64,000 bases of DNA from Drosophila miranda (Eukaryota > Arthropoda > Insecta > Diptera > Drosophilidae). Numbering within the stretch: the stretch's first letter is position 1; the number at the start of each line of letters is the position of its first letter. This document shows, piece after piece, positions 12,584 to 23,453 of the stretch. The notes beneath the pieces were generated by a model. That model made no database searches. It worked only from the letters and a program-made list of their open reading frames with translations, and was not told where the DNA came from. Position numbers and translations under genes: made by a program. The stretch spans positions 9,114,001 to 9,178,000 of the forward strand of contig NC_046675.1 in assembly GCF_003369915.1 (NCBI RefSeq), read 5' to 3'.

Positions 12584-13400
12584 AGGAAAATCGAAATGAC
12601 AGTGCAAACTAAAAGATAATGGAAACTCATCTATATACATATATTTATAAATATTATTACATATATCCCATAACTTATCTATTGGGTTGTGAGCCCCATT
12701 GCTCAAAGCCTCAGAGGATGACGAGAAGTAGAGCTGCAATAAGATTTACATGAAATGTATGACAAATGCAACTTTTTTTTACAGAACTTGCCAGTACTTT
12801 TAATCTCTCCAATCTCTAATCTCCCCTTTATAGTTACACTACTTAAACACTATGTAAATTTGAGTTGAAAAACGAAGACGGAGGAAGGAAACGTCTGTCT
12901 GGACATCATGTGATAAGCGCATACGACACTAAAGACCAAAAGCAATATAAAACCTTTAGAAAAAAAACATTTACACCCAGTGGTCGGCAGCAATACCATA
13001 ACATTTTTGCCGTTTAGCAGCACCTCTGTATACCATCCCCGCAAGATAGGGCCGTGCCGACCCACTGACAAAAACAAGCACACATATCTCTCGAGAACCA
13101 TTTGATTTTTTGCATCCAAATTGGACATCATATATCGAATTTAATAAAATTGAATTCCCATGCAATTTTGTTTACTTTTTTGGTTTCGCTTTGTACCCTC
13201 ATTCCATTCCATTTCCATGAAAATGCTCAGTGTTTCATTCATTGGAAAGTCTGATTTTTGTATGGCAGAGCGAAAGTGCGACAAGAGATAAATGCTAGAA
13301 CATAAGTTTTATAAATTTCGAATACATCAAATAATAAACATTAAATACTGCCACAAACACACAAAGCCGGCGGGTATCTATGATTGCCCCCAGTCCGTCG
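12584..13400. other. intergenic region between convergent Ctl2 and dgt6
   Basis: About 800 bases hold the two presumed 3' UTRs. The region is AT-rich, and no gene or strong motif is seen. Confidence 0.5.
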
Positions 13401-15542
13401 CTACATGGAAACATCCTTCAGCACGCTATCGCTGGTGTCGAGCAGGTCATCCCCAACGTGAAGCTGAAGAGCAAAGTTCTTCGATTCATCATTCAAGGCG
13501 TTCATTTCATTCTCCTTATTGTCGAAGGGGTCCTCGAACTGCTGCAAGACAGAAACCCCCATGAAAACTGAACTAAAATCTCACTGAAGACCACCACTGC
13601 ACTCACATCCATTGTCCGGTCGTTGAGCAGAACGCGTGGAATTATTTGTTGTTGCATCGGTTCGTGGAGTGGCGTTTCGGGCACTAACGGATCCAGCCGG
13701 CCCGATGGCGATGTACTCAGATTCTGGACATTGCGCGAGAGATCCAGCAACTTCCTGACAGCCGCACTCTTGGCCACCAGCGAGCTGTTGGCATTGGAAG
13801 ACCGGGGGGGAATGCGCTCAATGCGTGTGCAATCATTGCAGCTCGACGGAGTCAATGGCTCGCTGACGGTAGGGGAAGATTCTGCAGGGGATGCTACCTC
13901 AGTGGGCACGGGCACAACAATTCCACCTGGGGCATCGTCAAAGCCGAACGAGGCCTGCATCTGCTTCCATTTGCTGCCCAGCGATGACAGATTGTGCTGC
14001 TGCTGCTGCTGCTGCTGATGCGTGACCGACACTGAGGGTCTGGCCGTGGACTTGCCTATGGTGCGCAACAGCTGCATGGGATTGGCCACCCTGGATCGGT
14101 TCAGGGTGCAACTGAGATCACTGGACTGGTCAAGAGCTTCCATTTCGCGCGCTGATCGTGGCGGTGCAGGGGCTAAAGAGGTTAAAGTTAAAGCATTATT
14201 ATGATTACAATGGACAAAATGGGAATGTAAATTGTATACCCAGTAAACTGTTGCTGAACGTGTCCAGTTGTTTGGCCTTAAAGTCATCCTGCAGGGGCAG
14301 CCGGACGTGCGCCGTGCGCATATTACCGCTGGCCAAATCGAATCGAATGGGCGGCGTGGACACCAGCTTCATGGCGATGCCATGGACGCGCATATCCAGG
14401 CGCGGAGTGCCAGCCACTGACTGTTGAAGCTGCGTCTGCGCCTGATGAAGGCTGCTGCTGCTGCCGGTCTTTTCCTCTCTGAGCCGAGCATTCAATTTCC
14501 GTTGAACTCTGGTCACCTGACTCTCCATCTCCGCCAGTTCAAGGCGCAGCGATTGCAGTTCTTTGGTCACGAACTCGGTGGATTCGTTGTAGTGGTCGTT
14601 GGCATCCAGTTGCTCCGCAATCGTATCACTTACTCTGTTGAAGGCGCCCACCAGGGCATCTACTTTGGAGGCGCACATCGGCTCAGCATCGCTGTCGAGG
14701 AGCTGGCGCATGTCGGTTAATGTCTGGTCCATGGCTGCTTTGTTTTGATTGTGCTCTGCCTGCTTGGCCTGGAAGCGTTCGATCTTCTCTTTGAGGTCCC
14801 TGAGCGGTGACTCTAGTTTGGCATTGGTGGCAGCCGGCGCAGATATCTGCTGTTGCACAGCCAGTCGATTGCTTGCCACAAACTCTTCCAGGAAGACATT
14901 GTCGTACAGATGTTTCTCGGGTATCTCCGTGATGACGGAAATCTCCGAAATGATTTGTCTGATTTTAAGGGTACTCTCTCGCAGAAGAGCCGCATTCCGT
15001 TCCAATTCCTCCACATACGCCGATGCATACTCCTTCAGGAGGGAATTCTGCCTGCCCATCACCTTGACATTCAAGTCCCGCAGATGGGATGGACTCGTGT
15101 CCACGAGTAAGATCTTTTCACGTTGCTTGATCAGTTCCTGGATCACAAAGCCGACAAGGTCCAGCATAAAGTTAATGAACTTATGGCCACCGGGCATGAC
15201 CACCAAATACGACTTGATGTTCGCCCACTGCAGCTGATGCTTCTCGTTCAAGTGCTTCAGGTAATCCACAGTGCAGGAGCGGAAATTGGCCTCCGCCTTT
15301 TTGTCAATAATTGGCCAGAAAAAGCGCCGCTTGAACTCCGCCGGATCCAGCAAACGGAACAGATAGTACATCACCTGAAAGAACGCCGCCTGATTCGGCT
15401 TGAGGAACATGTCCCAGGAGAGCAGCTTTCGCATCTCGTCGCCCATTGGATAGAGTAGAGCCAGGCCCTGGAGCTTCTTGTGCAGCTTCTCGCTTTGCTC
15501 CTTCTCCTCGGCCTTCCAGGGTGCAATTACCGTGCGGTCCAT
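13401..15542 (-). CDS. dgt6: augmin complex subunit dgt6 (HAUS6-like)
   Basis: This is a subunit of augmin, which recruits gamma-tubulin to existing spindle microtubules and so promotes branching nucleation in mitosis. Exons are 15542-14240 (donor GTATAC), 14172-13607 (donor GTGAGT) and 13541-13401 (acceptor TTGCAG), giving 669 residues ending DVSM. The N-terminal about 230 residues form the compact helical HAUS6 region, with [17 protein letters not shown] and [11 protein letters not shown]. Residues of about 230-400 are strongly heptad-like coiled coil ([19 protein letters not shown]). The rest is Ser/Pro-rich and disordered, with a poly-Gln run. The last exon is short and acidic. The gene diverges from Vha100-1 across about 1 kb and converges with Ctl2. 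The identification rests on the N-terminal region and neighbours. Confidence 0.83.
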
Positions 15543-15684
15543 GCTCGTTTCTCATTCAGGCTAAATTGGTTTAATTTGATTATTTTCCAATATGGCCCCA
15601 ATGTTTGGTTGCTTTTTTTGTGCCCCGCCGCTTTGGTTTGAAGTTTCGCGTTCTGTCATATGTTCGAGTATGTGTGCACGATCA

Positions 15685-15706
15685 TATCGATATTGCAGTA
15701 TCGATA
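15685..15706. promoter_or_regulatory. pair of DRE motifs upstream of dgt6
   Basis: Two perfect TATCGATA palindromes lie at 15685-15692 and 15699-15706, about 145-165 bases upstream of the dgt6 start codon. This sequence is the DREF-binding DNA-replication-related element, typical of fly housekeeping and cell-cycle promoters. Confidence 0.7.
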
Positions 15707-15824
15707 GTGGCAGGAGGGTCCAAATTTAAATTGTAAATGTTCTTTCAGTGATTGGGATGCAGATATGTTTAAACCTCTACTCTGCCAATTATTGACAAAA
15801 TCATCAACGGCACTTAAAAACACC

Positions 15825-15872
15825 CATCATTGAGCGCGTTCACCAGCACAACTTGCTAAGCGCTCAATGATG
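15825..15872. repeat. perfect 13-bp inverted repeat
   Basis: CATCATTGAGCGC at 15825-15837 is repeated as its exact reverse complement at 15860-15872, with a 22-base loop. It lies in the dgt6/Vha100-1 divergent intergenic region. Confidence 0.8.
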
Positions 15873-16557
15873 AATTGCAAACGATAGTGCCGATTGTTAG
15901 TGTTTTTCAAAATATCATATGATGGCAAAGATCCCATTGCTACCATCAATAGTATCGGTAGAGTCATCGATACAGCATCACATCACTAACTCGTCGAATC
16001 GCTTGCTGGAATTTTGTGCAGAAAATATTTATTTATTTATATTATAAACTAATAGGTAATTTGAATATTCAATACAACAGTAATATTCCTGGATGAATTG
16101 CGAGTGAAAAGCTCGCTGGATAGTGAAAAACTAAGTGAATTTGTGACTCATAAAGGGGCGGAACTAAATGTCATCCGGGTCGAGTGCGAGTGCGGGGTAC
16201 AACGTAGCACTTTCTTTTTGTCTGCAGCAGCGAAAAATCAATATGTGTATGGGGTATAGAAACCGAATCGGCTGTCGCACATACAGATATAGTATAGAGG
16301 CAGTGGACTGATTATGCAGATGTCTGGACGGGGACAAGTACCACTCACTCTCACGATAATCACATCAGTATTACGAGCGGGGCAACAAAAATATAAAGAC
16401 CAGTGTTCTTGTAATTTAAGATAGCCGCACAGCAATGAGTCCCAGTCAAACTTTAAACTGCTCGTCTTCTGATGATGATTCATTTAATATACGCATTTTT
16501 ATTTATATGTAATTTGCAGAAAATCGGTAATCAGGCGTTGCTTTTAAGGCTGCAAAT

Positions 16558-19500
16558 ATGGGTTCGTTGTTCCGTAGCGAGGAGATGGCTTTGTGCCAGC
16601 TCTTCCTACAAAGTGAGGCTGCCTACGCCTGCGTGTCGGAGTTGGGCGAGCTAGGCTTGGTGCAGTTCCGTGATGTGAGTACCTCCAATATGTCCGAAGA
16701 ATCTTGGATTTACCTATTTTGCTATCTATTTCTCAGCTCAATCCCGATGTGAACGCCTTCCAGCGCAAGTTCGTCAATGAGGTACGCCGCTGCGATGAGA
16801 TGGAGCGCAAGCTGCGCTACTTGGAAAAGGAGATCAAGAAGGATGGCATTCCCATGCTCGACACGGGCGAGAGTCCCGAGGCACCACAGCCCCGTGAAAT
16901 GATCGACTTGGAGGTGAGTTCTAGAGTCTAATGAAAGAGCATGTATGGATTTCTATGGCTTCTTCACGTCTGTTTTTTACAGGCCACCTTTGAGAAATTG
17001 GAGAACGAGCTGAGGGAAGTCAACCAGAATGCCGAGGCATTGAAACGTAACTTTCTGGAGCTGACCGAACTGAAGCATATTCTGCGCAAGACGCAGGTCT
17101 TCTTCGACGAGGTAAGCATGCGGTTTCGCAGCAGCTTTAGTACGTGGCGGAGGTTGGCACTAAACCCAAAAATTAAACCAGTCCCAGTCGTCGGACAATT
17201 CCTAATTTCCAATTAACATACTATGTCTCAAAAGAAAAGAAAAAAACAACAACAAAAACTAACTAACTTTTCTAAGCAATAACCCGAGAACCTGCACCGA
17301 CAACACAAGTGTGGCAAGCAGCCTCTGGTTTTTGGTTTCATAAGCAATCTCTATACTATTCCCCGCCCCAATTCCACGGTTGAGTCCAGAAACACAAGAC
17401 AACACACAACAAACACAACTCTTGGCACATCCCTCAGATGTGAAGTTCTTTTTTTTTGGCACAATTCTGCCTTCAAACGAGATATGTGCTTTCCCCTTCG
17501 TTTGATTTTTGTACAAAATACTTACTGTAATTGTTTTTTGTATTCTCGTGTGTTAGTTAGATATCAGTTAATGTTTATTTGTTTCGATTCGATCCCTCAA
17601 ATGCTTTTTTCCTCCAACTATGCCGAATCTGTACATATATATATATGTATATATATATTATTTATCTGTTTGCCAGGACCGACCCCCCTCTCCTTATTGT
17701 TTAGTATTAATTTAATGATCTTTTTTTGCTTTTTTTGGTTATTTTATGATTCGTTTTTTCGTTTTGTTTTTCCATATCAATCAATATATCCAATCAATCC
17801 AACCACACCTTGACCAAAAAAAAAAAACACCCAAACCAACCCACACAAAAAAACAACAACACACACCACACACACACCCCGTACTGCCCGTCCTGCCCGT
17901 TCTGCCGCCGCCGCCCCGGTTGTGTTGTCAGTCGGTGCCCACGGTGTACCAGTCGAGTGCCCCCCATTCATCAAACAAATATCGGCGCCTTCTGCAGATG
18001 GCCGACAATCAGAACGAGGATGAGCAGGCGCAGCTGCTGGGCGAGGAGGCGGTGCGTGCCAGCCAGCCGGGCCAGAACTTGAAACTTGGGTAAATATTGC
18101 TGTAGTCGGAAAACCAACAACAACAGCAGCAGCAACAACAAGCAAAACCCCACACAACAAATATGGGAAAACTAAACTCAGTGCCAAAAAATCGCCAAAA
18201 AAAAAAGAAAGAAAAACCAAACTCGACTCTTGCTCGCTCTTGTTCTCGCACTCCTGCTCTTCTCCAATTCGGCTGTTCTATGATACTCTTGCAGAGGGTG
18301 TCACTTTCTATAAATCTATTCTGTCCTTCCGTTTGTCTGTTTCTATGCATAAAAAGTCTCCCAGTTGTATAAACAGTGCCATAGAAGCAACAATAACGAA
18401 AAGATTTCAATTACCGATCTGCAAGGGTATCTAAAGCGTCGGTGCCCGAAGCTAGTTGTGTGTTTTTCTGTTCCGCCTATTCCTTGTCCCCCCCCACCCA
18501 CCAGGTGTTATCTCCATATGTACAGTTACAAAGTATTTTACATATATTTGTGTGTTTGTGTGTATGTATGTGTCAGTCCCATAAATAACTGTCTATCGGT
18601 ATGCTGTCCACACGTTAGTTCCGGTATCGATAGGCTTTGGCTATCGAAGCTTACAAATCGAATTCAAACATAAAAATCGAATTCAAAAAAGCACATAATC
18701 TACATAACGTTTGCTGTGGTGTCGGTTTCCATTCTATCCATTTGGCTATGCTCAACTATACTATCCCCCTCTCCTGTCCAGAGTCCAAACCCAACCCCAA
18801 CAAACAATCCACACACATATCCACACGATACGACTCGTATAAATTCTAATTTGGAGGCGGTTCTTGACTAACCAGCGAGCTACTAACTAGCCATAAGTTG
18901 TATCTACTTAGCTTATGTAAAATGCCTAGCCGAAAAGCAAAGATCGAAATCACATTTTGAAAACCTGAATTTCTAGCAAGAAGGCGGTGTGAACCAAACC
19001 ACCGAGTCGATGACGCGCGCCCTTATTACCGATGAGGCGCGCACCGCTGGTGCTTCCATGGGCCCCGTTCAGCTCGGGTACGTATCCAGGATTTGGCAGG
19101 CACAACACACACATTCCACCGAATCGGCCTAAGAAATATGTTCTTTCGCATAGCCTACTACAACTTTTTATATACTATACATATAACCATATAACTTTGT
19201 ACGATCTCAACAAATGCCACACAAAATTATTGCTTACTGCCGCCGCCAATGCCAAAAAAACAAAGCCGCCACTGCCGCGCTTCAACAGAAACAGAACCAA
19301 ACCGAACTGAACCGAATCCACAATCCATTCCCTCAGAACATCCAAATAACAGCTCCAATCGCATGGAAGGAGTCTGGTTTCAAGCAATAATTTTCTGTGC
19401 AAATCCTACCCCCAAAAACAAAGAATAGCAACAACTAAATCAAACGTCCTTCTCTTCTTATGCTTCCTCTCTTCCCCCACACAATAAACTTTTCCAAATG

Positions 19501-22500
19501 TCCAAACAACAAACAAAAAAACAAAACCGATCTTTGGTTTCAAATATTTAGTTACATGGAAAAATCGAATGAACGTGAGGATTATCTTCCATGGTTGGTA
19601 CCCGTGCCCCTACCAAAGCTCTTCATCTCTTAACTGCCGATATAGTCTAGGAATCCAATCAATCAATCAATCAATAATACTGCTCATTCTCAATCGATCA
19701 AAAAAAGCGCTCGCTCATCCACTTGTATTTGTATTCGTACCGATCGATTCTGTCGCTGTATATAGAGACCATGCCATTAGCTTCGCTCGCCCGCACTCGC
19801 ACCCCACACCTCACCCGATCCCAATCCCCCCCCAATACAACACGCTAACGTCTTACAACCCGTCCAATTCCCAAGAAGATCCTTGGTCGCTTCTCGATCT
19901 CTTCATTTCATGCTCCTTGCTCGTGCTGCGCGCGTGTTCCATTGGTCAATTTTGTGCTTGAGAGTTTAGTTTTCCTTTTTTTTGTCGTAAATAACCGGAA
20001 TGTCTCTCTCTGTTGAATGTCCTACCCCCTCCGTTTGGAAAATCCGTATCTAATCTGTATCTTCCTTAGTTTTGTGGCTGGTGTTATACTGCGCGAACGA
20101 TTGCCGGCCTTTGAGCGGATGCTGTGGCGCGCCTGTCGAGGCAATGTGTTCCTGCGCCAGGCCATGATTGAGACACCGCTGGAGGATCCCACAAATGTAG
20201 GTCGATCGATTAAGAGAATCAAACCGTACTCAAGTCCTCCTATTCAAAACCATTTGCAGGGCGACCAGGTGCACAAGTCGGTGTTCATCATCTTCTTCCA
20301 GGGCGATCAGTTGAAGACGCGCGTCAAGAAGATATGCGAGGGCTTCCGTGCCACGTTGTATCCCTGTCCAGAGGCCCCGGCCGATCGTCGTGAAATGGCC
20401 ATGGGTGTGATGACGCGCATCGAGGACCTCAACACGGTGCTGGGCCAGACGCAAGATCATCGCCATCGCGTGCTGGTTGCGGCCGCCAAGAACCTCAAGA
20501 ATTGGTTCGTGAAGGTGCGCAAGATCAAGGCCATCTACCACACGCTGAATCTCTTCAATCTGGATGTGACACAGAAGTGTCTGATTGCCGAGTGCTGGGT
20601 GCCCTTGCTGGACATCGAGACCATTCAGCTGGCCCTGCGACGTGGTACAGAGCGATCGGGCTCGTCGGTGCCGCCGATTCTCAATCGAATGCAGACATTC
20701 GAGAATCCGCCCACCTATAATCGAACAAATAAGTTCACCAAGGCCTTCCAGGCCCTAATCGATGCGTACGGAGTGGCCAGCTACAGGGAGATGAATCCGG
20801 CCCCATACACCATCATCACATTCCCGTTCCTATTCGCGGTGATGTTCGGGGATCTGGGCCATGGCGCCATTATGGCGTTGTTCGGCCTGTGGATGATACG
20901 CAAGGAGAAGGGCCTCGCGGCCCAGAAGACGGACAACGAGATCTGGAACATATTCTTTGGCGGTCGCTACATCATATTTCTGATGGGGGTATTCTCCATG
21001 TACACGGGCATGATCTACAACGATATATTCTCCAAGTCGCTGAACATCTTTGGCTCCCACTGGCAGATGTCGTACAACAAGTCAACGGTGATGGAGAACA
21101 AGTATCTGCAGCTGAGTCCCAAGGAGGACTACGAGGGCTCGCCGTATCCGTTTGGCATGGATCCGATTTGGCAGGTGGCGGGATCCAATAAGATCATCTT
21201 CCACAATGCCTACAAGATGAAGATTTCGATTATATTCGGCGTGATACACATGGTCTTTGGCGTTGTCATGAGCTGGCACAATCACACCTATTTCCGCAAC
21301 AGGATCTCCCTGATCTACGAGTTCATTCCCCAGTTGATGTTCCTTCTGCTGCTGTTCTTCTACATGGTTCTGCTGATGTTCATCAAATGGATTAAGTTTG
21401 CGGCCACCAACGAGAGTAGGTTCCATCGAAAAAGATTACTTTTTCTTCAATTAAACAACGTTTCCTCCTACAGAACCCTACTCTGAGGCCTGTGCCCCCT
21501 CGATTCTGATCACATTCATCGACATGGTGCTATTCAACACACCGAAGGCTGCGCCCGCGGAATGCGGGGTGTACATGTTCTGGGGCCAGCACTTTGTCCA
21601 AGTGCTGTTCGTTCTGCTGGCTCTCGGCTGTATTCCCATCATGCTGTTTGCCAAACCCATGCTAATCATGCAGGCCCGCAAATTGGCCAATGTAAGTAGT
21701 GACTCACACGCATTCAACCGCATCTAGACATCATCACAACATCACTCCACATGGCACTCCAGACTCCAGACTTATACTAACCGCTTCTCGTTTATTTGTG
21801 CTTTGTCCTCCCATTGAACACACTCCCACTCCCACTAAACCAAACCAAACCACACGTAAATACCAATTCAAATACTAAAGGAAGAGGTTAGTCGTGTCGT
21901 AGTACTACTCCCTTGTGTGTTTTGCTGTGTGATCCCCCTTCATCCACTGACTCTAATCTCATAATTTTTCTTGCACTTTCTGCACAGGTTCAGCCCATTG
22001 CTGGGGCCTCATCTGATGCGGAGACTGGTGGCGTGTCCAATGGCGGACCACATGGCGGCGGCGGACCCCACGAAGAAGAGGAGGAGATGTCGGAGATATT
22101 CATACACCAGAGCATACACACCATTGAATATGTCCTGGGTTCGGTCTCTCACACTGCCTCCTATCTGCGTTTGTGGGCACTCTCCCTAGCCCATGCACGT
22201 AAGTTCTCCCAATAAGAGATCCCCCAATGGATGACAAATGTTTTGCATACCCCCATAGAGCTGGCAGAGGTCTTGTGGACCATGGTATTGTCCATTGGTC
22301 TGAAGCAGGAGGGCTGGTTCGGCGGCGTCATATTGACCTGTGTGTTTGGCTTCTGGGCCATACTCACTGTGGGCATTCTGGTGCTAATGGAGGGCTTGTC
22401 GGCGTTCTTGCACACACTGCGTCTGCACTGGTAGGTTTTGAGTGGCGTGCTTCCAATTCAAAAGAAAACTGCTTAACAAACCTCTTTCCTTAGGGTCGAG

Positions 22501-22596
22501 TTCCAGAGCAAATTCTACAAGGGTCAGGGCTATGCTTTCCAGCCGTTCTCATTTGATGCCATAATCGAAAACGGATCTGCTGCAGTAGAAGAGTAG
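16558..22596 (+). CDS. Vha100-1: V-type H+-ATPase subunit a, V0 sector
   Basis: This is the about 100-kDa a subunit of the V-ATPase V0 sector. It carries the proton half-channels and acts in synaptic vesicles and acidic organelles. Exons are 16558-16674, 16737-16913, 16983-17111, then alternative 17998-18089 or 18977-19077, optional 19552-19593, then 20070-20196, 20260-21415, 21474-21691, 21988-22198, 22259-22430 and 22494-22596. The protein has 833 or 836 residues without optional pieces. The N-terminal cytosolic half starts [10 protein letters not shown] and includes [20 protein letters not shown]. The membrane half starts near [19 protein letters not shown] and includes the conserved [13 protein letters not shown] helix, whose Arg is essential for proton translocation in this family. 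The protein closely resembles mammalian ATP6V0A1. The large introns around the alternative exons and near-perfect frame phases argue for regulated splicing. Confidence 0.95.
17998..18089 (+). other. Vha100-1: Vha100-1 alternative exon 4a (92 nt)
   Basis: The exon lies between TTCTGCAG and donor GTAAAT and encodes [18 protein letters not shown] and following residues, ending in Gly-coding GG. Its length is 3n+2, the same as exon 4b, so only one of the two can be used if frame is to be kept. Confidence 0.85.
18281..18470. mobile_element. short dispersed element fragment
   Basis: The head GATACTCTTGCAGAGGGTG and tail CTGCAAGGGTATCTAAAGC are followed by a GTGCCCGAAGCTAG stretch. This is the form of a short AT-rich repeat common in Drosophila introns, as I remember it; I do not assign a family name. 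It lies between Vha100-1 exons 4a and 4b. Confidence 0.5.
18977..19077 (+). other. Vha100-1: Vha100-1 alternative exon 4b (101 nt)
   Basis: The exon follows acceptor TTTCTAG and precedes donor GTACGT. It encodes [20 protein letters not shown] and following residues, ending in the same GG as exon 4a. It has the same phase as 4a (3n+2), and including both would shift the frame. Confidence 0.85.
19552..19593 (+). other. Vha100-1: Vha100-1 42-nt cassette exon
   Basis: The exon lies between acceptor ATATTTAG and donor GTTGGT. Its length is a multiple of three. Spliced after the GG of exon 4a or 4b it reads [15 protein letters not shown] before FVAGV, without disturbing the frame. The charged, coding-like peptide supports a real optional exon. 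Confidence 0.65.
21881..21886 (+). other. Vha100-1: possible 6-nt microexon of Vha100-1
   Basis: GAAGAG is flanked by AG (CTAAAG) and a good donor, GTTAGT. It would insert Glu-Glu between KLAN and VQPIAG in frame. The upstream polypyrimidine tract is poor, so this is tentative. Confidence 0.3.
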
Positions 22597-22839
22597 AAGA
22601 CCCCGGAACAAAAGCAGCAACAGCGATAACCAAAGCATGCTGAGAGTCTCATTGAGCTATAATTAGAAAAACTCTCCAAATAAGCTGATCTATTGAAATT
22701 GAATTTAACAAAAAAAAAACGTAAAATATGTACGCTTTAATGTTCAATAATCGTGAATTTATATCTATAGCCCCCAAGCACGTGTGTTAAATGCTAGTAC
22801 ATAATCGATTAATGTTCTATGTAGTCGTCATCTGCCGTG

Positions 22840-22872
22840 TTTATTATATCTACTTGTATACTCATAAATAAA
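22840..22872. terminator. polyadenylation signals of Vha100-1 and Alg13
   Basis: AATAAA on the plus strand at 22867-22872 fits the Vha100-1 3' end. TTTATT at 22840-22845 gives a minus-strand AATAAA for Alg13, whose coding region ends at 22914. The two signals are placed so that the convergent 3' UTRs would overlap. Confidence 0.5.
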
Positions 22873-22913
22873 TAGCAAAACGCCCGCTTTAAGGGTCAGC
22901 ACCAAAAGAAACA

Positions 22914-23453
22914 CTATTTGTTGGCGGAATGTGACCATCGATTGGCCATCAGCTCGTCCAGGGCATTCACAAACTTCAGCATATTCTCGCTGGCCGACTC
23001 GTAGGCTCTGAGCGACGCAAAATCCAGAGTGGCCAGTTGGACGGCCAACTGGCTGGGTTTGCAATAGTGGAGGTACTGCTCGGAGGCCAGCTGCGTGGCC
23101 AATTCCTGCTGATGGTTGTCCATCAGCTCGTCGTTGACCACAATGAGTCCAGCCTTGCCGTTGGTCAATATATCCATGCAGGTGCCGGCACCGGCATGGC
23201 CAATGATCAAATCGGAGGCCTTAATATCCTCAATATTGGGTCGAAACGTGTACTGCTCCAATTGGATGCCGTATTGCTGGCTTATCCGTCGAGACACATC
23301 CGCTGGCACCGGCTCGGAATTGCCATGCTGCAGGATGAGTTTGCGGCACTCACGGGATTGCAGGGCTTCCAGAGCCGCCTCTGACGTTACGGCCTTAATG
23401 AGCGCATCAAATTTTGTGGTTCCAACAGTCACATAAACGGTTTTTAAATGCAT
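22914..23453 (-). CDS. Alg13: ALG13-type UDP-GlcNAc transferase subunit
   Basis: This is the catalytic subunit of the UDP-GlcNAc:dolichyl-PP-GlcNAc transferase. It adds the second GlcNAc of the N-glycan precursor on the cytosolic face of the ER together with membrane anchor Alg14. The single exon encodes 179 residues, the expected length for a stand-alone ALG13 glycosyltransferase (GT28 C-terminal fold). The N-terminus reads VYVTVGTTKFDALI, and the nucleotide-sugar site is marked by LIIGHAGAGTCMDIL near residue 85 and a VVNDELMDNHQQELA segment. No signal peptide or membrane helix is present, as expected. It is convergent with Vha100-1, about 320 bases away. Confidence 0.93.
   Translation of the reverse strand: MHLKTVYVTVGTTKFDALIKAVTSEAALEALQSRECRKLILQHGNSEPVPADVSRRISQQYGIQLEQYTFRPNIEDIKASDLIIGHAGAGTCMDILTNGKAGLIVVNDELMDNHQQELATQLASEQYLHYCKPSQLAVQLATLDFASLRAYESASENMLKFVNALDELMANRWSHSANK

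Larger units (their letters stand above)
15543..16557. other. dgt6/Vha100-1 divergent intergenic region
   Basis: This region holds both promoters, two DREs and an inverted repeat (listed separately). An acceptor TTTGCAG at 16519 suggests that Vha100-1 has an upstream non-coding exon. A weak donor GTACAA at 16197 is one candidate partner. Confidence 0.45.
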
